Part shown: positions 1 through 7,205 of the stretch, in pieces | Layout of the letters: every line of letters begins with the position of its first letter | Position numbering within the stretch: the stretch's first letter is position 1 | Assembly: GCA_964546565.1 (NCBI GenBank) | Contig: CAZJKC010000035.1 | Span: 1 to 17,959, forward strand | Direction of reading: 5' to 3' | Length of the DNA stretch: 17,959 nt | DNA from: CAG-826 sp964546565 | GTDB taxonomy: Bacteria > Bacillota_I > Bacilli_A > RFN20 > CAG-826 | The notes under the pieces: model-generated | Databases searched by the model: none | What the model was told of the DNA's origin: nothing | Seen by the model: the letters and a program-made list of their open reading frames with translations, nothing else | Position numbers and translations under genes: made by a program

Positions 1-1
1 T

Positions 2-622
2 ATGATATTTGAATTAACAGAAGATGGTCAAGGATATACTTTAGTAAGTTGCAGTATTGAAGATGTAGAAGCAATAAGTATACCTAGTGAACATAATGGC
101 TTACCAGTATTGCATATTGGCGAACATGCCTTTGAAAGTCGTACTATGTTGAAATGGGTTGAATTTCCTAATAATTTAATAACTATAGGAGATTATGCGT
201 TTTCAAATTGTTATATCTTGAATAATGTAAAATTTCCAAATACTTTAACAACTATTGGTAATTATGCGTTTTCAGGATGTGGTAGTCTAAGTAGTGTTAC
301 TTTCCCAAGTAGTTTAACAACCATAGGTAATTATGCGTTTACTGGATGTGGATACATGTCTCATCGGCAAATCGTAATTCCAAGCAGTGTTACCTCAATG
401 GGTGAATGTGTATTTTATGATGGCATAGGCCTTTGTCCAATTAATGTTTATTGTGAAGCCGATAGCAAACCTGAAGGATGGGATGAGAATTGGAATGTAA
501 ATAATATTTCAACATGGGAAGAAGAAGGAGTAGAACATGTAGAATATGAATATGTTGAATATGTATATTGGGGAAATGAATGGGAATATGTAAATGGTGA
601 ACCAACTCCTAAAAACATTTAG
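2..622 (+). CDS. BspA-type leucine-rich-repeat protein, 3' part
   Basis: The 206 visible residues hold at least four LRR_5 (BspA/TpLRR) repeats of about 23 residues between residues 35 and 135, with the recurring pattern FPxxLTTIGxYAFxxCxxLxxV. BspA-like proteins are usually exported and mediate adhesion or host contact. No signal peptide or sorting signal is visible, and the frame begins at the window edge, so the N-terminus most likely lies outside; the ATG at position 2 should not be taken as the start. After the repeats comes an acidic, Tyr/Trp-rich tail (VEYEYVEYVYWGNEWEYVNG) like the ends of other gut-bacterial LRR proteins. At the DNA level the repeats are near-identical units of 69 bp, for example around 180-290 and 250-350. 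A terminator follows directly. The LRR family is certain; ligand and location are inferred. Confidence 0.8.
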   Translation: MIFELTEDGQGYTLVSCSIEDVEAISIPSEHNGLPVLHIGEHAFESRTMLKWVEFPNNLITIGDYAFSNCYILNNVKFPNTLTTIGNYAFSGCGSLSSVTFPSSLTTIGNYAFTGCGYMSHRQIVIPSSVTSMGECVFYDGIGLCPINVYCEADSKPEGWDENWNVNNISTWEEEGVEHVEYEYVEYVYWGNEWEYVNGEPTPKNI

Positions 623-641
623 AAATAAAAAAAGTTAAATT

Positions 642-679
642 GATGGTGGTGTACTTCAAAAGGAACACCACCTTTTCTC
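642..679 (+). terminator. Intrinsic terminator after LRR gene
   Basis: A perfect 8-bp stem GGTGGTGT (645-652) / ACACCACC (665-672) is followed by TTTTCTCTTT. It sits 22 bases after the LRR stop codon and separates that gene from the downstream acyltransferase unit. Confidence 0.8.
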
Positions 680-710
680 TTTAATCTTGGTTCAAGATAT
701 TTAAGAAATA

Positions 711-739
711 TTGAGCATAGTGACGTGTTGTGTTAAAAT
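711..739 (+). promoter_or_regulatory. Sigma-A type promoter for the plsC-like/relA unit
   Basis: TTGAGC (711-716) and TAAAAT (734-739) are separated by 17 bases, and a TGT directly before the -10 makes it an extended -10 element. It lies just after the LRR terminator and 25 bases before the acyltransferase ATG, with AAGGAG at 752-757 as ribosome binding site. Predicted from sequence only. Confidence 0.6.
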
Positions 740-763
740 ATTGACATTAACAAGGAGATTATT

Positions 764-1489
764 ATGGCCAAAAAAAGTAAAGAGTATAAATTAAAAATAA
801 AGAGAGGACCCTTTTTCCGTATTTTTAAAAAAATTATAAGGTTATTCTCGAAAACACCAGAAGTTATTAACCTTGGCGAAGAACCATTGAAAGACCAAGC
901 TATTTATATTAGTAATCATCAAGGGGCATCTGGACCAATGAAATTTGAAACATATTTCCCAAAAACATTAACACCATGGGGAATATATAACATGAATGGC
1001 AATTATAAAGTGAGATGGAAATATCTTTATTATGTTTTTTATCAACAAAAACTACATTGGGGAAAGTTTAAAGCTTTTAATGTTGCGACAATATTTGCTA
1101 TTTTTTCAATTCATATTTATCGCGCTATTGGACTAATATCAACATATCAAGATGCGCGATTATTAACAACATTTCGTAATAGTACCAAAGTATTAGATGC
1201 CGGAAGTGCATTATTAATATTTCCTGAGGATTCATCGAAAGGATATTTAGAACCGCCACAAGCCTTTAATAAAGGCTATTTAATGATGGCCAAAAAATAT
1301 TATCAACACGCTGAAGTGGATTTACCTATCTATCCAATGTACTATGGTAAAAAAATAGCGAAAATGGTTGTTGGTAAACCTTTATATGTTAATCAATTAC
1401 TTCGTGATGGTTATAGCGATGATGAAATAAATACAATGTTTTTAAAAGAATGTCAACGTATATATCATGAATATATTGAGGTAAAATAA
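764..1489 (+). CDS. PlsC-like lysophospholipid acyltransferase family protein
   Basis: This 241-residue protein looks like a 1-acyl-glycerol-3-phosphate acyltransferase fold, which would transfer an acyl chain to a lysophospholipid at the inner face of the membrane. Seen: SNHQGASGP at 50-58 in the place of motif I (NHxxxxD), FPED at 153-156 in the place of motif III (FPEG), a GYLMMAK helix at 171-177, and LPIYPMYYG at 187-195 like motif IV. A hydrophobic stretch lies at about 105-125, and the N-terminus is strongly basic, as expected for a membrane-surface enzyme. Oddity: the Asp of the His-X4-Asp catalytic pair is Gly57, so activity as a standard acyltransferase is uncertain. RBS AAGGAG lies 6 bases before the start. 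relA follows after a gap of about 30 bases and probably shares the transcript. Fold assignment is good; substrate is unknown. Confidence 0.65.
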   Translation: MAKKSKEYKLKIKRGPFFRIFKKIIRLFSKTPEVINLGEEPLKDQAIYISNHQGASGPMKFETYFPKTLTPWGIYNMNGNYKVRWKYLYYVFYQQKLHWGKFKAFNVATIFAIFSIHIYRAIGLISTYQDARLLTTFRNSTKVLDAGSALLIFPEDSSKGYLEPPQAFNKGYLMMAKKYYQHAEVDLPIYPMYYGKKIAKMVVGKPLYVNQLLRDGYSDDEINTMFLKECQRIYHEYIEVK

Positions 1490-1521
1490 TATTGTAAATG
1501 CGAAAGGAGAGGATTATTAAA

Positions 1522-3720
1522 ATGGAAAAAAAAGAAATTAATCTTCACCATACATACGATGATGTAAAAGAACAATTTGTGCATTATATTACCAATAACG
1601 ATGACCGTGATTTAATTCATCGTGCTTATCTTTTTGCATTTGAAAAACATAATGGTCAAGTTCGTAAATCAGGCGAACCGTATATTCAACACCTTATTGA
1701 GACGGCTTTTACATTAGCTACTTTACAATCTGGTCCTAAGACTATTGCCGCTGGATTTTTACATGATGTTGTCGAAGATTGTGAAGTTAAATTAGATGAA
1801 ATAAGAACTCTTTTTGGTGATGAAATTGCAACACTAGTTGACGCAGTTACCAAGATTCAACAAATGAAGCTCAATCGTATCGATGATGCTGAATTTGAAG
1901 CCGAAGGTCATCGAAAAATTTTTATCGCAATGGCGAAAGACATTCGCGTTATAATCATCAAATTGGCTGATCGCCTACATAATATGCGTACTTTAAACTG
2001 GCTAAAACCAAATCGTCAAATCGCTATTGCACGAGAAACTTTAGAAGTATATGCTCCTATAGCCCATCGTTTAGGTATTAACCGTATTAAAAGTGAATTA
2101 GAAGACTTATCTTTAATGTATCTCGAACCAGATAAATATAAAGAAATACTTTTATTATTAAATAAAAGAATTAAGAATCGCCAACAATCATTAGATAAAT
2201 TAAAGAAAAAAATAGCGGATACCTTATATGACGCTAAAATCCCTTTTGAAATTGAATCACGCATAAAATCAATATATTCAATATATAAAAAAATTTATGT
2301 AAAAGGCCGCAATTTTGATGAAATATATGATATCATGGCCCTTCGTATTATTACGAAAACGGAATTAAACTGTTATGAATCATTAGGCTTGATTCACGCT
2401 AATTACAAGCCCATTCCGGGGCGTTTTAAAGATTATATTGCCATGCCTAAACCAAATATGTACCAATCACTTCATACAACCATTATCGCTGGGGATGGTC
2501 AATTCTTTGAAGTGCAAATTCGTACTCATGAAATGGATGAAGTGGCCGAATCAGGTATTGCTGCTCATTGGCGTTATAAAGAAGGCGGTAAATATTCGGC
2601 CGAAATCGAACAACATGAAATTGAAGAAAAATTACATTGGTTCCGTGATTTTGTCAATATGTCTAGCGAGGATTTGACCGAATCAGCTCGTGATTATATG
2701 GAAACATTAAATCGCGATATTTTTGACGCTAATGTATATGTTTTTACTCCTAAAGGAAGAGTAATCGATTTACCAAATGGAGCTACACCTCTTGATTTTG
2801 CTTATCGCATTCATACCGGTGTTGGTGATTCAGCAGTCGGGGCGATTGTTAATAATGTTCTTGTCCCTTTAAATACCATACTTAAAACCGGTGATGTCGT
2901 CGAAATTAAAACATCAAGATCATCACCAGGGCCGAATGAAGGATGGCTTCAAATAGTGCGCACTAATGCGGCTAAGAATCACATTCGAAAATTTTTAGCG
3001 AAAAAGAATGCCGAATATGTACGTGATGATAAGATTAATCAGGGTCATGATTCCTTAGCAGATGCCTTTAAAGACCGTGGCTATAGTGAACAAGAAATGG
3101 TTGAATTATGTAATCAAAATAAAGTTTTAAATAACTTTAATGTATCTTCATTAGAAGATTTATATATTGGTGTTTGTAATCGTTCCTTTACCGCTAGCGC
3201 AATTATTGAATTTTTAAATATTAAACGGAAATATGACCCCGTAACATCAATCACATATACGCATGGCAAAGTCAGTGATGTTCCTGTTTATGTTAAAAAT
3301 GCAGGAAAAGTCTTAATATCTTTAGGCTCATGTTGTACGCCTATTCCTGGTGATGATATTGTTGGTTATATTACTAAAGGAAAAGGTATCACCGTTCATC
3401 GCATTAATTGTCCAAATATTCAACATGAAAAGAAACGATTAATCGATGTTTATTGGAATGAACAATTATCACTCGGTTCTTATCCTGTTGATATATCTAT
3501 TGAAGCCATGGATAGACAAAACTTAATCATTGATTTAATGTCTGCTTTTGGTCAATTAAAAGTTAATTTGTCTTCATTTTCGGCAAAAGTCCATCCGACC
3601 ACAATGCAAACAACTATTCTAACAACTATTTTAGTAAGTGACGCTAAAAGACTAAATGATATATTCAATGTTATATTGAATGTTAATGGAGTCTTTGATA
3701 TTAAAAGAGTTATACATTAA
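1522..3720 (+). CDS. relA: Bifunctional (p)ppGpp synthetase/hydrolase, RelA/SpoT (Rel) family
   Basis: A cytoplasmic stringent-response enzyme that makes (p)ppGpp from GTP/GDP and ATP and degrades it again. The 732-residue length is normal for Firmicute Rel. Domains in order: HD hydrolase (about 25-175) with His57, the HDVVED motif at 81-86 and KLADRLHNMRT at 147-157; synthetase (about 240-350) with RFKDY at 301-305, YQSLHTT at 314-320 and FEVQIRT at 329-335; TGS domain (402-465); Zn-finger/RIS region with CC at 604-605 and HRINC at 626-630; C-terminal ACT domain (about 655-732). The RxKD form of the synthetase loop and an intact HDxxED indicate a bifunctional enzyme. The start at 1522 is chosen because AAGGAGAGG (1504-1512) precedes it at good spacing; an in-frame ATG at 1498 lies upstream of that site. 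Probably cotranscribed with the plsC-like gene. Confidence 0.96.
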   Translation: MEKKEINLHHTYDDVKEQFVHYITNNDDRDLIHRAYLFAFEKHNGQVRKSGEPYIQHLIETAFTLATLQSGPKTIAAGFLHDVVEDCEVKLDEIRTLFGDEIATLVDAVTKIQQMKLNRIDDAEFEAEGHRKIFIAMAKDIRVIIIKLADRLHNMRTLNWLKPNRQIAIARETLEVYAPIAHRLGINRIKSELEDLSLMYLEPDKYKEILLLLNKRIKNRQQSLDKLKKKIADTLYDAKIPFEIESRIKSIYSIYKKIYVKGRNFDEIYDIMALRIITKTELNCYESLGLIHANYKPIPGRFKDYIAMPKPNMYQSLHTTIIAGDGQFFEVQIRTHEMDEVAESGIAAHWRYKEGGKYSAEIEQHEIEEKLHWFRDFVNMSSEDLTESARDYMETLNRDIFDANVYVFTPKGRVIDLPNGATPLDFAYRIHTGVGDSAVGAIVNNVLVPLNTILKTGDVVEIKTSRSSPGPNEGWLQIVRTNAAKNHIRKFLAKKNAEYVRDDKINQGHDSLADAFKDRGYSEQEMVELCNQNKVLNNFNVSSLEDLYIGVCNRSFTASAIIEFLNIKRKYDPVTSITYTHGKVSDVPVYVKNAGKVLISLGSCCTPIPGDDIVGYITKGKGITVHRINCPNIQHEKKRLIDVYWNEQLSLGSYPVDISIEAMDRQNLIIDLMSAFGQLKVNLSSFSAKVHPTTMQTTILTTILVSDAKRLNDIFNVILNVNGVFDIKRVIH

Positions 3721-3771
3721 AGGCGGAAAGTGCATTTTTTTAAAAAAAACATAATATTTCGACATGTTATA

Positions 3772-3809
3772 TTGACTATTTTTAAAAAAAAACACATAAT
3801 AAATGTGTT
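3772..3809 (+). promoter_or_regulatory. Promoter of the hisS T-box leader, with inverted repeat across the -10
   Basis: TTGACT (3772-3777), a 17-base spacer and CATAAT (3795-3800) form a good sigma-A promoter whose transcript would start near 3807, at the beginning of the T-box leader. A perfect 7-bp inverted repeat, AACACAT (3791-3797) / ATGTGTT (3803-3809), brackets the -10. It could be an operator. Read on the minus strand the same hairpin is followed by a run of T, so it could instead end antisense transcripts. The promoter call is firm; the role of the repeat is inference. Confidence 0.6.
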
Positions 3810-3810
3810 C

Positions 3811-4026
3811 AAAGAAGCAGATAATTATTAGTAATTTTTGTAGAGAGAGCTTAGATGGTGAAAAAGCTTAAAATGAACAATAAGGGACACTGTGGAGAAC
3901 GAATGCTGAAAAAAAGTAAGCTTCCGTTAACTGCGTTAAAGTTATTTATCAAGGGCATGAATTATAGTATTCATGAACTAAGGTGGCACCGCGATTAAAT
4001 CGTCCTTAGTGGCGATTTTTTTATTT
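3811..4026 (+). promoter_or_regulatory. T-box riboswitch of the hisS-aspS operon
   Basis: The conserved T-box sequence AAGGTGGCACCGCG lies at 3980-3993. It forms an antiterminator: AAGG (3980-3983) and GCG (3991-3993) pair with CGTCCTT (4001-4007), leaving the UGGCACC bulge that binds the tRNA acceptor end. The 3' strand of that structure is also used by the terminator at 3997-4018, so the two folds exclude each other. Stem III is CATGAAT/ATTCATG (3956-3962 / 3969-3975). Stem I appears to begin near 3816, with AGAGAG (about 3842-3849) and a GATGGTGA element (3854-3861). The specifier region GGGACAC holds GAC (3886-3888, Asp) and CAC (3888-3890, His) overlapping by one base, matching the two downstream synthetases. 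Uncharged tRNA would stabilise the antiterminator and raise expression. Confidence 0.93.
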
Positions 4027-4027
4027 T
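3997..4027 (+). terminator. T-box regulated terminator
   Basis: AAATCG (3997-4002) and CC (4004-4005) pair with GG (4011-4012) and CGATTT (4013-4018), with one bulged T, and the stem runs into a T-rich tract up to 4028. It overlaps the antiterminator strand, as expected for T-box attenuation. Confidence 0.85.
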
Positions 4028-4043
4028 TTAAGGAGGGATTTTA

Positions 4044-5417
4044 ATGCCATATACAATACCTAAAGGAACTCACGATATAAACGGTGATGAAGCATTTTAT
4101 TATCGAGAAATCGAAGAGTTATTACAAACATTAGCCCATAATTATGGTTATATGGAAATGCGTACACCGATTTTTGAACAAACAGAGTTATTTACTCGTT
4201 CCGTTGGCGAATCAAGTGATGTAGTACGTAAAGAAATGTATACCTTTGAAGATAAAGGGGGCCGTTCCATGACTTTACGACCCGAATTAACCGCAGGTAT
4301 CATGCGATCAATTGTCTCTAATAAATTATATACGAATCCTGATTTACCTATTAAATCCTGGTATTTAGGACCTATTTTCCGTTATGAAAGACCGCAAGCC
4401 GGTCGTTATCGTCAATTCTCACAATTTGGTATTGAAGTAGTCGGTGTAGATTCGCCATATTATGATGCCGAAGTTATTTTCCTCGGCTATTCAGCTTTAA
4501 AAATGCTTGGATTCGGCAATATCGAATTACGAATAAATTCATTAGGTGATAAAGAGAGTCGTGATCAATATCGTGTCGCCCTCAAAGAATATTTTAAAGA
4601 CCATATTCATGACATGTGTGAAGATTGTCAAAAACGTTATGAAATTAATCCTTTAAGAATTCTTGATTGTAAAGTACCAGAAGACCAAGAAATCGCGAAA
4701 AATGCGCCGGTCTTACGCGATTATTTATCCGATAGTGCAAAAGAATATTTCCACTTTATTTTAAATATTCTTGATAATTATGAAATCCCCTATGTTGTTG
4801 ATGATAATTTAGTACGTGGTTTAGATTATTATTCTCAAGTTGTTTTTGAATTTCACTATACATCGAATAATGGAAAGTATTTAGGCGCGGTCGGAGCCGG
4901 TGGACATTATGATAATCTTTTAGCGGAAGTCGGTGGCCCAAAATTATCCGGTGTTGGTTTAGCGTTTGGCATTGAAAGAATTTATAACTTATTAAAAGAA
5001 GATGGATTACTAGATGACAAACAAGAGAATTTTGATTTGACTATTATGCCTTTATCGGATAATTGCTTACCAACATCCTTTGATTTAGCCGTCTTTTTAA
5101 GAGGAGCCGGTTATCGAGTTGATATGGCCTATAACGTTAAATCAATGAAACAACAATTTAAAAGAGCGGAAAGGAAATTATCACCGCTTGCTATTATTGT
5201 TGGTGAAGATGAGTTAGAGCATAATCAAGTCATAGTTCGCGATTTAAATAATAAAACACAAGTTAATGTCAATATTAAAGAAATATTGACGTTTATTGAT
5301 AATATCTTTAATGAACACGAAAATGAACATGAATGTTGTTGTCATGAACATGAGGATGAATGTCATGGTCATAGCGACCATCATTGCTGCTCAAAGCATC
5401 ATCATGAAGAGGAGTAA
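4044..5417 (+). CDS. hisS: Histidyl-tRNA synthetase with a His/Cys-rich C-terminal tail
   Basis: Class II synthetase that charges tRNA-His with histidine in the cytoplasm. Seen: motif 1 region around 38-55, the TLRPELT loop at 77-83, motif 2 GPIFRYERPQAGRYRQF (109-125), the histidine-specific block LVRGLDYYS at 256-264, GAGGHYDNL at 284-292, motif 3 GLAFGIERI (305-313), and an anticodon-binding domain from about 332 to 420. The normal protein ends near residue 422. The remaining 34 residues (424-457; DNA 5313-5414) contain 11 His and 6 Cys, including CCCH, DHHCC and KHHH clusters separated by Glu/Asp. Such a tail is not part of the HisRS family and looks like a metal-binding extension. RBS AAGGAGGG lies at 4030-4037. 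aspS begins 4 bases after the stop, with its RBS inside the last hisS codons. Confidence 0.96.
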   Translation: MPYTIPKGTHDINGDEAFYYREIEELLQTLAHNYGYMEMRTPIFEQTELFTRSVGESSDVVRKEMYTFEDKGGRSMTLRPELTAGIMRSIVSNKLYTNPDLPIKSWYLGPIFRYERPQAGRYRQFSQFGIEVVGVDSPYYDAEVIFLGYSALKMLGFGNIELRINSLGDKESRDQYRVALKEYFKDHIHDMCEDCQKRYEINPLRILDCKVPEDQEIAKNAPVLRDYLSDSAKEYFHFILNILDNYEIPYVVDDNLVRGLDYYSQVVFEFHYTSNNGKYLGAVGAGGHYDNLLAEVGGPKLSGVGLAFGIERIYNLLKEDGLLDDKQENFDLTIMPLSDNCLPTSFDLAVFLRGAGYRVDMAYNVKSMKQQFKRAERKLSPLAIIVGEDELEHNQVIVRDLNNKTQVNVNIKEILTFIDNIFNEHENEHECCCHEHEDECHGHSDHHCCSKHHHEEE

Positions 5418-5421
5418 ACAT

Positions 5422-7161
5422 ATGGAAAGAACACATTATAACGGAACATTAACACTAGATAATGTTAATCAAAAAGTAGTCTTAGTAGGATGGGTCGCGA
5501 AAAAAAGAAATTTAGGCTCAATTGTCTTTATCGATTTACGTGATCGAAGCGGCATTATTCAAGTAATGGTGGACCCATTAAAAATCGATGTCCATGATAT
5601 TCGCAATGAATATGTCATACAGGTATATGGTGTAGTTAGCAAAAAAGAAGTTGTTAATCAATCATTAAAGACCGGGGCTATTGAAGTTATTGCCGATAAA
5701 GTAGTGGTCATTAATACGGCTGAGACTACGCCAATGATTATTGCTGATGAAACTGATGCTTTAGAAGATACGCGCTTAAAATATCGATATCTTGATTTAA
5801 GACGTCCTATTTTACAAAAGAATTTAATGGTTCGCGCTCAAATAGTTGCGGCGACTCATGAATACTTAGATGCTCATGATTTTATTGAAGTGGAAACACC
5901 GATTTTAACTTTATCAACGCCTGAAGGAGCCCGTGATTATCTCGTACCATCACGCGTCCATCCTGGCCATTTCTATGCCTTGCCGCAATCACCACAAATC
6001 TTTAAACAATTGTTGATGGTCGGTGGTATGGAACGTTATTATCAAATTGCTCGTTGCTTCCGTGATGAAGATTTAAGAGCCGATCGTCAACCAGATTTCA
6101 CACAAATCGATATTGAAACATCTTTTTTAGATCAAGAACAATTCCTAACATTAATGGAAGGCTGTCTTGCTAATATCTTTAAAAAAGTAAAGAATATTGA
6201 TTTAAAACTACCTTTAAGAAGAATGGAATACGATACAGCCATCAATGTCTATGGATGTGATAAACCTGATACACGATTTGGATTATTGTTGAATGATGTT
6301 CATGATGTCTTCCAAAATAGTGAATTTAATAGTTTCCATGTTTCTTATATTAAAGCGATTGTCGTTCCTAATATCGCTAGCGACACAAGTCGTAAAAACA
6401 TTGATGAATTGCAATCAATCGCCCGTAAATTTTCTTTAAAAGGAGTCACTGTTTTAAAATACAATGACCAACAACTAACGGGTTCATTTATCAAATATAT
6501 GAATGAAGATGAGCAAATTAATTTAATTCATAAACTACAATTAAAGGAAAATGATTTAATTATAATTGCTGCAAGTGAATCACAACACCATGCTTGTTTT
6601 GGCTTAGGGGCTATTAGATCATATTATGGAAAGAAATTGAATCTTATCCCACCACATTCATTTGATTTATTGTGGGTTGTCCATTGGCCAATGTTTGAAT
6701 GGGATGAAAACGAAAATCGTTATATGGCTAACCATCATCCATTTACAAGACCATGTGATGAAGACTTACCTTATCTTGAATCTGATCCTAGTAAAGTTTA
6801 TGCCTATGCTTATGATATTGTCATCAATGGTTATGAAGCTGGCGGCGGTTCATTACGTATTTACGATCAAAAAGTACAACAAAAAGTCTTTGAAATTATT
6901 GGTTTGAGTAAAGAAGATATAAAAAGAAAATTTGGTTTCTTTATTGATGCTTTCCAATATGGTACCCCACCACATGGTGGACTCGCTTTTGGTTTAGATC
7001 GTCTAGCGATGATTTTAAATGAAACTGAGAATATTCGTGATGTGATTGCTTTCCCCAAGAACTTATCAGCTGTCTGCCCAATGAGTAAGGCTCCGGGTAT
7101 TGTCGAAGAAAAGCAGTTAGATGAATTATCATTAAAAATAACTAAAATGGAAGAAAACTAG
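5422..7161 (+). CDS. aspS: Aspartyl-tRNA synthetase (bacterial type)
   Basis: Charges tRNA-Asp with aspartate. The 579 residues have bacterial AspRS layout: OB-fold anticodon-binding domain (1-105), RLKYRYLDLRRP linker (118-129), motif 1 region with EVETPILTLSTPEGARDY (156-173), motif 2 RCFRDEDLRADRQPDFTQID (211-230), the GAD insertion domain (about 290-405), the HHPFT loop at 438-442, and motif 3 GLAFGLDRLAM (520-530). The start at 5422 is set by homology (MERTHYNGTL) and by GAAGAGGAG at 5406-5414, which lies inside the end of hisS. The longer in-frame reading from 5296 would only translate the hisS tail out of frame. Second gene of the T-box operon, so it probably responds to uncharged tRNA as hisS does. 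I cannot tell from the window whether it discriminates tRNA-Asp from tRNA-Asn. Confidence 0.96.
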   Translation: MERTHYNGTLTLDNVNQKVVLVGWVAKKRNLGSIVFIDLRDRSGIIQVMVDPLKIDVHDIRNEYVIQVYGVVSKKEVVNQSLKTGAIEVIADKVVVINTAETTPMIIADETDALEDTRLKYRYLDLRRPILQKNLMVRAQIVAATHEYLDAHDFIEVETPILTLSTPEGARDYLVPSRVHPGHFYALPQSPQIFKQLLMVGGMERYYQIARCFRDEDLRADRQPDFTQIDIETSFLDQEQFLTLMEGCLANIFKKVKNIDLKLPLRRMEYDTAINVYGCDKPDTRFGLLLNDVHDVFQNSEFNSFHVSYIKAIVVPNIASDTSRKNIDELQSIARKFSLKGVTVLKYNDQQLTGSFIKYMNEDEQINLIHKLQLKENDLIIIAASESQHHACFGLGAIRSYYGKKLNLIPPHSFDLLWVVHWPMFEWDENENRYMANHHPFTRPCDEDLPYLESDPSKVYAYAYDIVINGYEAGGGSLRIYDQKVQQKVFEIIGLSKEDIKRKFGFFIDAFQYGTPPHGGLAFGLDRLAMILNETENIRDVIAFPKNLSAVCPMSKAPGIVEEKQLDELSLKITKMEEN

Positions 7162-7205
7162 TTTAAACTCACTAATAAAATAGTAAATAGAAAAGGAGAA
7201 ATTAA

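Noticed and set aside
1498..1521. Upstream ATG for relA at 1498
   Set aside because: The strong RBS AAGGAGAGG lies after this ATG and fits the start at 1522.
1770..1776. Exact TGTCGAA (0A-box core) in relA, and another at 7101-7107 in aspS
   Set aside because: Both are inside conserved coding sequence, so they show the chance background for this 7-base word and not regulation.
5296..5421. A longer aspS reading frame starting at 5296
   Set aside because: This stretch is the hisS tail read in another frame; AspRS homology begins at 5422, which has its own RBS.
6867..7132. Overlapping minus-strand open frames opposite aspS, and similar ones opposite relA, hisS, tkt and recN
   Set aside because: They have no RBS or recognisable domains, and lie opposite strongly conserved genes; they are by-products of AT-rich codon use.
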